A DNA stretch of 14,567 nt from UBA11889 sp046582115 (GTDB lineage Bacteria > Pseudomonadota > Gammaproteobacteria > Pseudomonadales > Azotimanducaceae), in contig JAYGFA010000079.1 in NCBI GenBank assembly GCA_046582115.1, positions 1 through 14,567 on the forward strand, in the 5' to 3' direction. The position numbers and the translations under genes were made by a program. The notes below the pieces were generated by a model. It was not told where the DNA came from. It did no database searches and saw nothing but the letters and a program-made list of their open reading frames with translations. Shown one piece after another: positions 1 to 6,893 of this stretch (positions are counted from its first letter, which is position 1; each line of letters begins with the position of its first letter).

Positions 1-57
1 GAGCTCAGTATTGATCTCTTTGAGCCCTACCTGGAAGTGGTGGAAGTTGATGACTGA
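1..57 (+). CDS. nthB: Nitrile hydratase beta subunit, C-terminal end only (partial)
   Basis: Frame 1 is open from the window edge to a TGA at 55-57 and encodes 18 residues, ELSIDLFEPYLEVVEVDD. The string DLFEPYLE resembles the conserved end of nitrile hydratase beta subunits, which close with a D-L/F-W/F-E/D-x-Y-L pattern. The stop overlaps the ATG of the alpha subunit gene at 50-57 (ATGACTGA), a usual arrangement for translational coupling. Beta before alpha is the cobalt-type gene order. The beta subunit forms the heterodimer with alpha and supplies arginines that hydrogen-bond to the oxidised cysteines. Only the tail is visible, so the call depends on position as much as on sequence. Confidence 0.75.
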   Translation, partial: ELSIDLFEPYLEVVEVDD

Positions 58-625
58 TTCTCACGTAGTACTTCGCGCTGAGGCGTTGGAAAGCCTGTTA
101 ATCGAGAAGGGGTTGGTTGACCCCGAACGGATTGACGAGACCATTACCTTTTATAATGAGCGCGTTGGTCCGATGAACGGTGCGCAAGTCGTTGCTCGAG
201 CATGGCAGGATGCCGAGTTCAAGGCACGACTACTGATCGACGGCACCACGGCGATTGAGGAATTCGGTTTTTCCGGCGGGCAGGTCGACAAGTTGGTCGT
301 TGTCGAGAACACGCCGGATACGCACAACGTGGTCGTTTGTACACTGTGTTCCTGTTATCCCTGGACTGTGCTGGGACTACCGCCCCGGTGGTATAAGGAT
401 CCTGCGTATCGATCCCGCGTGGTCAGGGAACCAAGGGCCGTCTTGGAGGAGTTTGGTACCACCATTCCTGACGACACGACCGTTCAGGTATGGGATTCAT
501 CCGCCGAAATTCGCTACATGGTTCTACCCGCAATGCCCGCGGCTTGGGTTGGACACTCGCTCGACGTCCTCGCCGCTAAGGTATCGAGGGACAGCATGAT
601 TGGCGTTGAAGTGCTCGCGGATTAG
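50..625 (+). CDS. nthA: Nitrile hydratase alpha subunit, cobalt type
   Basis: Cytoplasmic metalloenzyme subunit that hydrates nitriles to amides. The 191-residue product carries the metal-binding motif CTLCSC at residues 97-102 (338-355), followed by YPW. Thr after the first Cys is typical of cobalt enzymes; iron enzymes usually have Ser. The second and third cysteines are normally oxidised to sulfinic and sulfenic acids. The downstream block PPRWYKDPAYRSRVVREPRA (111-130) is the family's conserved helix region. I chose ATG 50 because it follows GGAAG (42-46) and overlaps the beta subunit stop. A TTG at 11 would add 13 residues that merely read the beta subunit tail out of frame. The length is slightly under the usual 200-210. 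Thiocyanate hydrolase gamma subunits share the motif, but the adjacent beta tail and accessory gene fit nitrile hydratase. Substrate range cannot be read from the sequence. Confidence 0.93.
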   Translation: MTDSHVVLRAEALESLLIEKGLVDPERIDETITFYNERVGPMNGAQVVARAWQDAEFKARLLIDGTTAIEEFGFSGGQVDKLVVVENTPDTHNVVVCTLCSCYPWTVLGLPPRWYKDPAYRSRVVREPRAVLEEFGTTIPDDTTVQVWDSSAEIRYMVLPAMPAAWVGHSLDVLAAKVSRDSMIGVEVLAD

Positions 626-664
626 AGACGTGCCTGGCCCACGACGGCGAACAGGAGCTGAATT

Positions 665-1003
665 ATGAATAATGTCAGTGAGCTTCCGTTACGCGATGAA
701 TTCCAACCACCGATGGCCAACGGTGAGGTCCTCTTCGATGAACCATGGCAGGGACGGGTGTTTGCGATGACGCTTTTGCTGGTGGAGCAAGAGTGTTTCG
801 CATGGGACGAATTTCAAGCAGAGCTCATTGAGGTAATCCACGACTGGGAAGCGTCCCGTGATCGAGCCCGGGCATATGCCTATTACGAGCATTTTCAGGA
901 GGCATTGAAAAGGGTATTGGCGTCAAAAAATGTTGTAGCTTCGACGGATCTTGACGCAAGAACGGCAGAATTTGCCGCTCGACCGCACGGTCATGATCAC
1001 TAA
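665..1003 (+). CDS. Nitrile hydratase accessory (activator) protein
   Basis: A 112-residue protein directly after the alpha subunit gene, 39 bp downstream and preceded by a good Shine-Dalgarno AGGAG (653-657). It has the pattern of the nitrile hydratase accessory family (P14K/NhlE-like, usually about 100-150 aa): FDEPWQGRVFAMTLLL (residues 24-39), then FAWDEFQ..LI..I and a helix with YYEHFQEALKRVL. The family resembles the N-terminal half of the beta subunit and helps load the metal, and modify the cysteines, of the alpha subunit. The extreme C-terminus, RPHGHDH, is rich in histidine and could bind a metal ion; this is inference. It probably forms one operon with nthB and nthA. No separate cobalt permease of the NhlF type follows. 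Confidence 0.85.
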   Translation: MNNVSELPLRDEFQPPMANGEVLFDEPWQGRVFAMTLLLVEQECFAWDEFQAELIEVIHDWEASRDRARAYAYYEHFQEALKRVLASKNVVASTDLDARTAEFAARPHGHDH

Positions 1004-1074
1004 CGAATATGCTGACCCATGTGCGCGAGCTAGCGGATGCAAAATGGATAAAAGCCGAAACTTGCTTCAGGACA

Positions 1075-2055
1075 CTACCGCAGGTTAGGCATTACCTCTT
1101 CGCTTAACCGCATGAACGTTTCGTGGCTCAGAATCGAAGCCATGAGGTAATCGAGAGGCATCGTCTCTTCCAGTTCCTTGAGCTTGTCGGTCACCGTCGA
1201 CGGACTGCCATGAATGATAATCTCGTCAACGTAGCGATCGATTCGATCCTCGGCCGAGAATCCGCTCATCATGCCGCTTCCGGACTTGGGATTTGCGTAG
1301 CTGCCTACGGTCCACTGGGCACCCGCGCGGGCGACGGCTTCGGCTTTTTCATCCGTTTCAGCAATCGCCATAAGACGAGCTATCGGGGTATCGCGCATTT
1401 CGTTATGACCGTGTTCCGTGAGTTGATCTCGATACGACCTATATTTCTGAGTAATTTCGCGATGTGTTGAGTGTGGGTCCATAAGGATGGCGTGGCCTTG
1501 GCTCGCCGACCAAGCGATCGCGTCGGGCGACGAAGAAGCGATCCAGGTCGGCATTGGACTCTGGATTGGTTTGGGCAGCACTTCGATATTGTCGAAGTGG
1601 TTGTATTTGCCGTGAAAGGTCAGTCGATCGCTGTTCCATGCGGCAAGCACGACGTCGACATTTTCGTGGAACCTCGCCCGTGACTCGTCGACCTCAACCC
1701 CAAACGCGGTCATTTCAGTTTTATCAAATCCCCGGCCTGCACCCCAGTTAATACGTCCGCCGCTGAGGTTATCGAGTAGCGCGACTTCTTCGGCGAGTCG
1801 AAGCGGATGATAAAAAGCGGCCAGCGAGACGCCGGTACCAATACGTAGATTTTTTGTGGTGTCGGCGATGTGCATGCCCATGAGGTGTATCGATGGACAA
1901 ACGCTGTAGGTGGAAAAATGATGTTCCGCCAACCAGACGGCGTCGTAGCCGGTTGTGTCCATGATTTGAACACGCTCAAGCGCCCGCTCGTATACCTTAT
2001 TGAGCGGTACTCGGCGCTGTGGCCAACTGAAGAATTGAAGTACACCGAATTTCAT
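1075..2055 (-). CDS. Luciferase-like (LLM class) flavin-dependent oxidoreductase
   Basis: A 326-residue protein of the bacterial luciferase superfamily, single-domain TIM-barrel enzymes that use reduced FMN or F420 to oxidise or reduce small organic substrates. Family marks are the N-terminal strand MKFGVLQFF, WLAEHHF (41-47), the RIGTGVSLAAFYHPLRLAEE segment (71-90) and LDNLSGGRINWGAGRGF (94-110). The length fits the family (about 320-380). The N-terminal part resembles FMN-dependent alkanal or alkane monooxygenase-like members rather than canonical F420 enzymes, but the cofactor cannot be settled by eye. It lies 71 bp downstream of the CoA-transferase on the same strand and is probably co-transcribed. 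No strong ribosome binding site is seen at the ATG; only a GGTGA lies about 10-14 nt upstream. Its likely role is oxygenation in a catabolic route; the substrate is unknown. Confidence 0.9.
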   Translation of the reverse strand: MKFGVLQFFSWPQRRVPLNKVYERALERVQIMDTTGYDAVWLAEHHFSTYSVCPSIHLMGMHIADTTKNLRIGTGVSLAAFYHPLRLAEEVALLDNLSGGRINWGAGRGFDKTEMTAFGVEVDESRARFHENVDVVLAAWNSDRLTFHGKYNHFDNIEVLPKPIQSPMPTWIASSSPDAIAWSASQGHAILMDPHSTHREITQKYRSYRDQLTEHGHNEMRDTPIARLMAIAETDEKAEAVARAGAQWTVGSYANPKSGSGMMSGFSAEDRIDRYVDEIIIHGSPSTVTDKLKELEETMPLDYLMASILSHETFMRLSEEVMPNLR

Positions 2056-2126
2056 CTAAGACTGGTCACCCTAACCTATTCATCTGGCGCGGACATCGGC
2101 CCCATCGTTCTTGGTGGCTGTTCACG

Positions 2127-3347
2127 TTACGCGCCGTCGTTGTCCATATTCGCTGATTCCCCTACCGTCCCGTTCGCGATTAAGCGGTCAATTTCCCTGT
2201 CATCAATCCCGAGCTCGATCAGGACTTCGCGTGTTTGTGCGCCAATGTCGGGCGCTCTTTGCGGTGGACGTTTTGGTTCCTCATCGATGCGTATAGGGCT
2301 CATGATGGTGCGATCGTAATCGTCGCCTGGATCGTTAGTTTCGACAATGATCTCATTGGCGACGAGTTGTGGATCGTCGACGACTTGACCCATGGGGCGG
2401 ACGTGACCGTAGGTGATTTCATGTCGGTCGAGGGTCTCTAGGGTCTGTTCGATTGTCATCGAACCAATCGCCTCTTGTATGAGATCGATCAGTTTCAAAC
2501 GATTTGTAATCAGAGTGGGCATATCAAGAAAGCGTGGATCGCTGGTCCATTCTGAATGTCCCATGGCAGCCGCTAACTGAGGCCATTCACGTTCCACGTT
2601 GATCATGACGAACAACACGTAATGACGATCCGAGGTTCGATAGACGTGCCCGAAGGGATTGTGTACACCGTGCTCTTGCTTGCGTTTACCCACGTCCATG
2701 CCTTCAAGCACGCCTTGTAACGCCATGCCGTTTGACCAAACCCCATTTGCGATAAGGGAAGTACTTACGCGCGCGCCTTCGCCGGTTTTTTCACGGCGAT
2801 AGAGCCCCGTCATAATGGCTGCAAAGAGAGACATAGAGGTCGCCTGATCCCCCATACCAGGGGCAGGCGCAACCGGGTCAACGCCCTGACCACGGATGAA
2901 TTCCATCAAACCCGAGCGTGCCCACCAAGCCGTCGCGTCGAAAGCGCGGCGATGGACTTCTGGCCCTTCGGTACCGTAGCCAGAGATGTGGGCATAGATC
3001 AGCCGAGGATTTAGTTCTTTTAAACGGTCGTATTCGAGTTCGTATTTAGCGAGCTGTCTGCCGATAAAGTTGGTCAAAAAAACATCGGCTCCGCGCGCGA
3101 GCTGATGCACGATTTGGCGAGCCTCGGGTTGGCTGAGATCGAGTGCAACACTGCGCTTGTTTCTTGAGGTAAGTAGCCAGTTGTAGTCGATAGGGAATCC
3201 GCCTTTAAGCTTACGGTACCCGTCACCCGAAAGAGCCTCGATTTTGATGACGTCAGCGCCGTAGTCAGCGAGGACGGTTGCAGCGCCGGGACCGGCAAGA
3301 TAAGACGCTGCGTCGATGACACGGACACCTTCGAGTAAATAGCTGAT
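2127..3347 (-). CDS. Family III (CaiB/BaiF) acyl-CoA transferase, apparent ATC start
   Basis: Enzyme that moves CoA between carboxylic acids. With the proposed ATC start at 3347-3345 the product has 406 residues, normal for the family. The N-terminus reads LLEGVRVIDAASYLAGPGAA, the classical CaiB opening, followed by LADYGADVIKIE and SRNKRSVALDL. The expected nucleophilic Asp is in GMGDQATSM at about residue 167, near Asp169 of formyl-CoA transferase. The frame is open from the stop at 3386-3384, yet contains no ATG, GTG or TTG until an internal GTG at 3110, which would remove 79 conserved residues. A perfect GAGGAGG lies five bases before the ATC, giving (M)SYLLEG. Either the gene uses a rare ATC start or an ATG was mutated or misread. 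It is divergent from the Ldi-like gene and probably heads an operon with the flavin oxidoreductase. The acyl donor and acceptor are unknown. Confidence 0.88.
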   Translation of the reverse strand: MSYLLEGVRVIDAASYLAGPGAATVLADYGADVIKIEALSGDGYRKLKGGFPIDYNWLLTSRNKRSVALDLSQPEARQIVHQLARGADVFLTNFIGRQLAKYELEYDRLKELNPRLIYAHISGYGTEGPEVHRRAFDATAWWARSGLMEFIRGQGVDPVAPAPGMGDQATSMSLFAAIMTGLYRREKTGEGARVSTSLIANGVWSNGMALQGVLEGMDVGKRKQEHGVHNPFGHVYRTSDRHYVLFVMINVEREWPQLAAAMGHSEWTSDPRFLDMPTLITNRLKLIDLIQEAIGSMTIEQTLETLDRHEITYGHVRPMGQVVDDPQLVANEIIVETNDPGDDYDRTIMSPIRIDEEPKRPPQRAPDIGAQTREVLIELGIDDREIDRLIANGTVGESANMDNDGA

Positions 3348-3352
3348 GTTTG

Positions 3353-3359
3353 CCTCCTC
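3353..3359 (-). promoter_or_regulatory. Shine-Dalgarno site deciding the CoA-transferase start
   Basis: On the minus strand GAGGAGG is followed by CAAAC and then ATC, ideal spacing for initiation at 3347. It is the strongest ribosome binding site near the 5' end of this frame. It argues against initiation at the internal GTG at 3110, which has no comparable site. Confidence 0.6.
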
Positions 3360-3370
3360 GTTGTACGCCG

Positions 3371-3417
3371 CGTTCGCGGAAAACTATCAGATCATAGAGG
3401 TTGGATGCGCGCGAACG
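3371..3417. promoter_or_regulatory. Inverted repeat flanking the candidate divergent promoter
   Basis: CGTTCGCG (3371-3378) and CGCGAACG (3410-3417) are perfect 8-bp inverted repeats, 39 bp apart start to start, about four helical turns. They bracket the candidate -10 box and overlap the -35 box of the minus-strand promoter. This could be a two-site operator for a repressor. No regulator gene is visible in the window to pair with it. A separate palindrome, TCACGTGA, lies at 3425-3432 in the same divergent gap. Confidence 0.3.
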
Positions 3418-3419
3418 AA
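3391..3419 (-). promoter_or_regulatory. Candidate sigma70-type promoter for the CoA-transferase gene
   Basis: Read on the minus strand, TTCGTT (3419-3414) is separated by 17 bp from TATGAT (3396-3391), a one-mismatch -10 box with a weak -35 box. The predicted start of transcription is near 3384, leaving a leader of about 37 nt before the ATC. Position and spacing fit, but this is a by-eye match in a short region and is not proven. Confidence 0.3.
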
Positions 3420-3508
3420 GTAATTCACGTGAGAAGCGTATGATCCATGGGAGATGTGGCGTAAGCCGAAGCCTCGCTTGCGGGCTAGAGCGGTAGTTGG
3501 AGACGTCG

Positions 3509-5161
3509 GTGAAAAATTCCTATCCAGAACTCAATGCGCGGGCACGCGGGTGGTTGTGTTTTCTGTGGGAAAAGGCGCAGACAGAGGACGATTGGAGCCG
3601 CACTGGGGAACCGCATCCATGGTGGGATCGCTACTCGACCCCGCCGATGACAAATTTTCCTCGCTTTGATCTGGCTGATTCTTGCTATGCGGTTGCGCTG
3701 ATGGCGGATAAGACGCCCGCGTGGCGGGAGGCGTATTCCCGGATACTCGACCAAATGGTCGATCGCCATACGACCTTTTGGGCGGCCGTGGACTGGTTAA
3801 CTCAGTTCGGCAATGACCCTGATCGGGATAAGTACCCCGATGCGTGGAAGGGGACGCTCATTCCTGAACATTTATGGGGGCGTTACGATTCGCCCGGTTG
3901 GACGGCGAACGGTGTCGAGCCATGGGGACTCCAAAAGGATCCTATAGGCGCTGATGGCATGTTGTTCTTTAAGGGATTCTTTAATTTGGTGATGTCGCTA
4001 CATCGTTATGTCAGCGGCGACCGTAAATGGGACGACCCGTTTAAGGTGGTGGGCGTTGATGACACCCACTTTCAGTGGACCCACAGCCGCGTCGCCGAGC
4101 ACTTGACCAAACAATGGCGCCGCCACCCAGAAGGCCCGCACTGCGAGAACACTAAGATTTGGCCGTATTGCCTTAGTGCAGCCGGGCTTGGGCTGCAACT
4201 GTTTGATCAACTCCTCGGAACCGACAAGCACAGCGTTTTCGATGAGTGGACCGATTACGCCAGACGTCACTACCTTGAGGTTGAGGATGGTTTGCTAAAG
4301 TGGGTTGCGTTGTACTACGACCCGATCGTGGACCACGTACATAAAGTGGGTTCAGGAGGTGGGACCGGTGTGGCTTGGTATGCGTTACCGCAACATCCCG
4401 AGTTGGCGGAGTTGTTCTACCGCGCTTCTATCTCGGCGACGGGTTGGGCTGATCCGGCGGTACCTGTTGTGATCCCCACGGATCCCCGGGGGCTGGTGAT
4501 GACGGCGATGCTAGCCAACGAGTTTGGTGATGCGGTCACCCACGCGCGTTTGTCGGACACGCTCGAACAACTCGCGGAACCTAAATATTTTGGAACTGAG
4601 TCCGAGCAATTTGGTTATTGGTTTCACTTGGACGAACCCTGGCCACGTGGCCAAATGAGTGCCAGCCTAATGGTGACTGATGTAGCCGATTCGGGGGACT
4701 GGCAGCGACTTTTTAATTCGCCCAATTTAGCGAAGTTTGAGCAACCGACGATTGAGGGAATTGAGTTCCCACGAATAGGACTGAGTCAGGCGTGGAACGA
4801 TCTCGCCCACGGGATGTTGCAAGTCACGACGTACGCCGTTAAACCGTCATTGGTGGGACAGCAAACCGCTTTTCGGGTGACGGGAATACCAAATAAAAAC
4901 GATTCCACCTATGTCCGCTGTGATGGGACTGAGTATGCTAACTGGAAAAGCTTAGGCTCTGATACCATCGAAATTAGGACCGAGATTGGTTCCCATTCGT
5001 TTCAAATTTATACCGGCTATCGCGAAAGTGAGGTCAATGTCGATCAACGTGCGAGAACCAAAGCCGTTCAATCGACGTCGCAGAGTTCGAGCGCGTCCAT
5101 AAGTGGGATCATTCGCGCGACGAGCTTGAATGGCATGGCCGGTTGCCCTTGTTGTAATTAA
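3509..5161 (+). CDS. Linalool dehydratase/isomerase (Ldi)-family protein
   Basis: A 550-residue protein related to the Castellaniella linalool dehydratase/isomerase, an (alpha/alpha)6-barrel enzyme that interconverts linalool, geraniol and myrcene. The match is clearest at HCENTKIWPYC (211-221), where Cys212 and Cys221 keep the C-x8-C spacing of the enzyme's active-site pair (Cys171/Cys180). The following helix ends in D-x-L-x-GTD (233-239), also shared. At DPI...KGFFNLVMSL (144-164) the remembered reference reads DPI...KGHLNLM, so its catalytic His129 appears to be Phe157 here. I could not place the Asp39/Tyr45 pair. The protein is longer than the roughly 370-residue mature reference, with a beta-rich C-terminal part (about 435-505), a Ser-rich stretch and a terminal CPCCN. 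No signal peptide is seen, whereas the reference is periplasmic. GTG 3509 is chosen because GGAG (3499-3502) precedes it; TTG 3497 is the alternative. The acyl-CoA synthetase follows 88 bp later. Substrate unknown. Confidence 0.8.
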   Translation: MKNSYPELNARARGWLCFLWEKAQTEDDWSRTGEPHPWWDRYSTPPMTNFPRFDLADSCYAVALMADKTPAWREAYSRILDQMVDRHTTFWAAVDWLTQFGNDPDRDKYPDAWKGTLIPEHLWGRYDSPGWTANGVEPWGLQKDPIGADGMLFFKGFFNLVMSLHRYVSGDRKWDDPFKVVGVDDTHFQWTHSRVAEHLTKQWRRHPEGPHCENTKIWPYCLSAAGLGLQLFDQLLGTDKHSVFDEWTDYARRHYLEVEDGLLKWVALYYDPIVDHVHKVGSGGGTGVAWYALPQHPELAELFYRASISATGWADPAVPVVIPTDPRGLVMTAMLANEFGDAVTHARLSDTLEQLAEPKYFGTESEQFGYWFHLDEPWPRGQMSASLMVTDVADSGDWQRLFNSPNLAKFEQPTIEGIEFPRIGLSQAWNDLAHGMLQVTTYAVKPSLVGQQTAFRVTGIPNKNDSTYVRCDGTEYANWKSLGSDTIEIRTEIGSHSFQIYTGYRESEVNVDQRARTKAVQSTSQSSSASISGIIRATSLNGMAGCPCCN

Positions 5162-5249
5162 ACGTGACGGCTTCCGTGGCAGAGCGGTACCAGTACACGG
5201 ATGTGTTGCGCGTACTATTCTTATTCTGAACTGAGTTAGAGGAGGATCG

Positions 5250-6800
5250 ATGTATCCCGGATATTATGCTGCCGATGCTCCGAATTACCCGGCGGCGATC
5301 AACGCCTCGACGAACGAGGTACTAACGTACGGACAGCTCGACGCACGTTCCAATCAACTCGCTCACCTCTTATACGAAGGTGGTCTGCGACGGAACGACC
5401 ATATCGCCATATTCATGGAAAACAACCTGCGTTTTTTCGAGGTCGCGTGGGCGGCGTTGCGATCGGGTCTCTACATCACCACCATCAACCGGTACTTAAC
5501 TGCGGAAGAAGCCGCCTACATCGTCGACGACAGTGGTGCCCAGGCACTGGTGTCATCACAAGCGATGGGCTCTGTTGCCGCTGAGTTGGGATCGCAGATA
5601 CCGGGCTGTCCCATTTTGCTCACGACCGATGGGGTCCTCGAAGGGTGGAGTTCGTACGAAGCGCGGATCCAATCCTATGCGACCACGCCTCTTGACGAGC
5701 AGTGGCAAGGTGGTTCGATGCTTTATAGTTCCGGCACGACGGGACGTCCGAAGGGAATTCTCCGCGCGTTGCCCAAGATCAAGGTGACGGATATTGAGCC
5801 GACCGCACCTGGAATCGGTTCGGTGTATGGATTTGACCGCGAAACCATCTATCTGTCGCCGGCGCCGCTTTATCATGCGGCCCCCTTCGGTTTTACGATG
5901 GGCGTTCAACGGCTCGGGGGGACGGTCGTGGTCATGCCACGATTTGACGCGCTTGATGCTCTGCGTTGTATCGAAGAATTTAAAGTCACCCATAGTCAGT
6001 GGGTGCCCACCATGTTCGTGCGAATGCTCAAGCTGATTGACGCCGAGCGTTCTCGGTATCAACTCGCTTCGCATCGGGTGGCGGTTCATGCGGCGGCGCC
6101 TTGTCCTGTCGATGTCAAACATCGAATGATCGAGTGGTGGGGACCGATTCTCGAGGAGTACTACGCTGGAACGGAAGGTAATGGCTCGACGGCGATTGGG
6201 AGTGTGGAATGGCTGGAACATCCGGGTTCAGTCGGGAAGTCACGGAGTGGCGTGCTGCACGTGTGCGACGACGACGGAAAAGAACTTCCTCCAGGTGAGA
6301 CCGGAGTCATCTACTTCGAGCAGCCTGCGATGCCCTTCGCCTATCACAACGCCCCGGAGAAAACCCGCGAGGCGCAGCACCCGAAACACCTCAATTGGTC
6401 GGCCCTCGGTGACGTTGGATATCTTGACGAGGAAGGGTATTTGTACCTCACCGACCGAAAGTCGTTCATGATCATATCGGGGGGCGTCAACATTTATCCT
6501 CAGGAAATAGAGAACGCGTTGATCATGCATCCGAGTGTCGTCGATGTCGCGGTATTTGGCGTCCCAAACGACGATTTTGGCGAGGAAGTAAAGGCGGTAA
6601 TACAACTTGCCGAAGACGTGGATGGCAACGAGTCCACGGCCGAAGATTTAATTGAATATTCGAGGGAGCATCTCGCCAACTACTTGGTGCCCCGGTCCGT
6701 TGACTTCGTTGCGGAGATGCCGCGTTTACCGACTGGGAAGTTATACAAACGTTTGTTGCGAGATAAGTACTGGGGGAACCGTGACTCGCGTATCGTGTAG
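5250..6800 (+). CDS. AMP-forming acyl-CoA synthetase (acyl-adenylate/CoA ligase)
   Basis: A 516-residue ANL-superfamily ligase that activates a carboxylic acid to its acyl-CoA through an adenylate. All core motifs are present: the phosphate-binding loop YSSGTTGRPKG (159-169), YYAGTEG (304-310, where YGxTE is usual), the hinge and adenine region GDVGYLDEEGYLYLTDR (387-403), SGGVNIYPQEIE (410-421), and the catalytic lysine in PTGKLYK (Lys497). Length is normal. Initiation is well supported by AGAGGAGG (5238-5245) just before the ATG. The overall look is that of FadD-like or cyclohexanecarboxylate/bile-acid-type ligases; chain length and substrate cannot be read. It sits between the Ldi-like and dioxygenase genes with gaps of 88 and 93 bp, which suggests one catabolic operon. 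The acid it activates could be the product of the neighbouring oxidative steps. Confidence 0.92.
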   Translation: MYPGYYAADAPNYPAAINASTNEVLTYGQLDARSNQLAHLLYEGGLRRNDHIAIFMENNLRFFEVAWAALRSGLYITTINRYLTAEEAAYIVDDSGAQALVSSQAMGSVAAELGSQIPGCPILLTTDGVLEGWSSYEARIQSYATTPLDEQWQGGSMLYSSGTTGRPKGILRALPKIKVTDIEPTAPGIGSVYGFDRETIYLSPAPLYHAAPFGFTMGVQRLGGTVVVMPRFDALDALRCIEEFKVTHSQWVPTMFVRMLKLIDAERSRYQLASHRVAVHAAAPCPVDVKHRMIEWWGPILEEYYAGTEGNGSTAIGSVEWLEHPGSVGKSRSGVLHVCDDDGKELPPGETGVIYFEQPAMPFAYHNAPEKTREAQHPKHLNWSALGDVGYLDEEGYLYLTDRKSFMIISGGVNIYPQEIENALIMHPSVVDVAVFGVPNDDFGEEVKAVIQLAEDVDGNESTAEDLIEYSREHLANYLVPRSVDFVAEMPRLPTGKLYKRLLRDKYWGNRDSRIV

Positions 6801-6893
6801 CGTGGTGCCTGGCGTGACCAATACCATTCCGGTCAGAACAGATCTTGGGAGATTGTTGGTGCGTATGTCTCGGCGAAGCCAAAGGACCCAATA

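Noticed and set aside
1004..1074. Terminator between the convergent nitrile hydratase and flavin oxidoreductase genes
   Set aside because: No stable stem with a T tract is visible in the 71-bp gap.
1710..2045. Second minus-strand frame inside the flavin oxidoreductase gene
   Set aside because: It lies within a complete, well-conserved gene and shows no recognisable family.
3074..3328. Minus-strand reading frame overlapping the 5' part of the CoA-transferase
   Set aside because: Its product is Ser/Thr-rich and resembles no family, while the other frame encodes the conserved CaiB N-terminus.
5166..5192. tRNA D-arm-like string GTGGCAGAGCGGT before the acyl-CoA synthetase gene
   Set aside because: No acceptor stem, anticodon arm or T arm can be formed around it; most likely a chance match.
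5556..6221. Long minus-strand open frame (221 codons) inside the acyl-CoA synthetase gene
   Set aside because: Basic, Arg/His-rich composition typical of an antisense shadow, and the plus strand is fully explained by a complete ligase.
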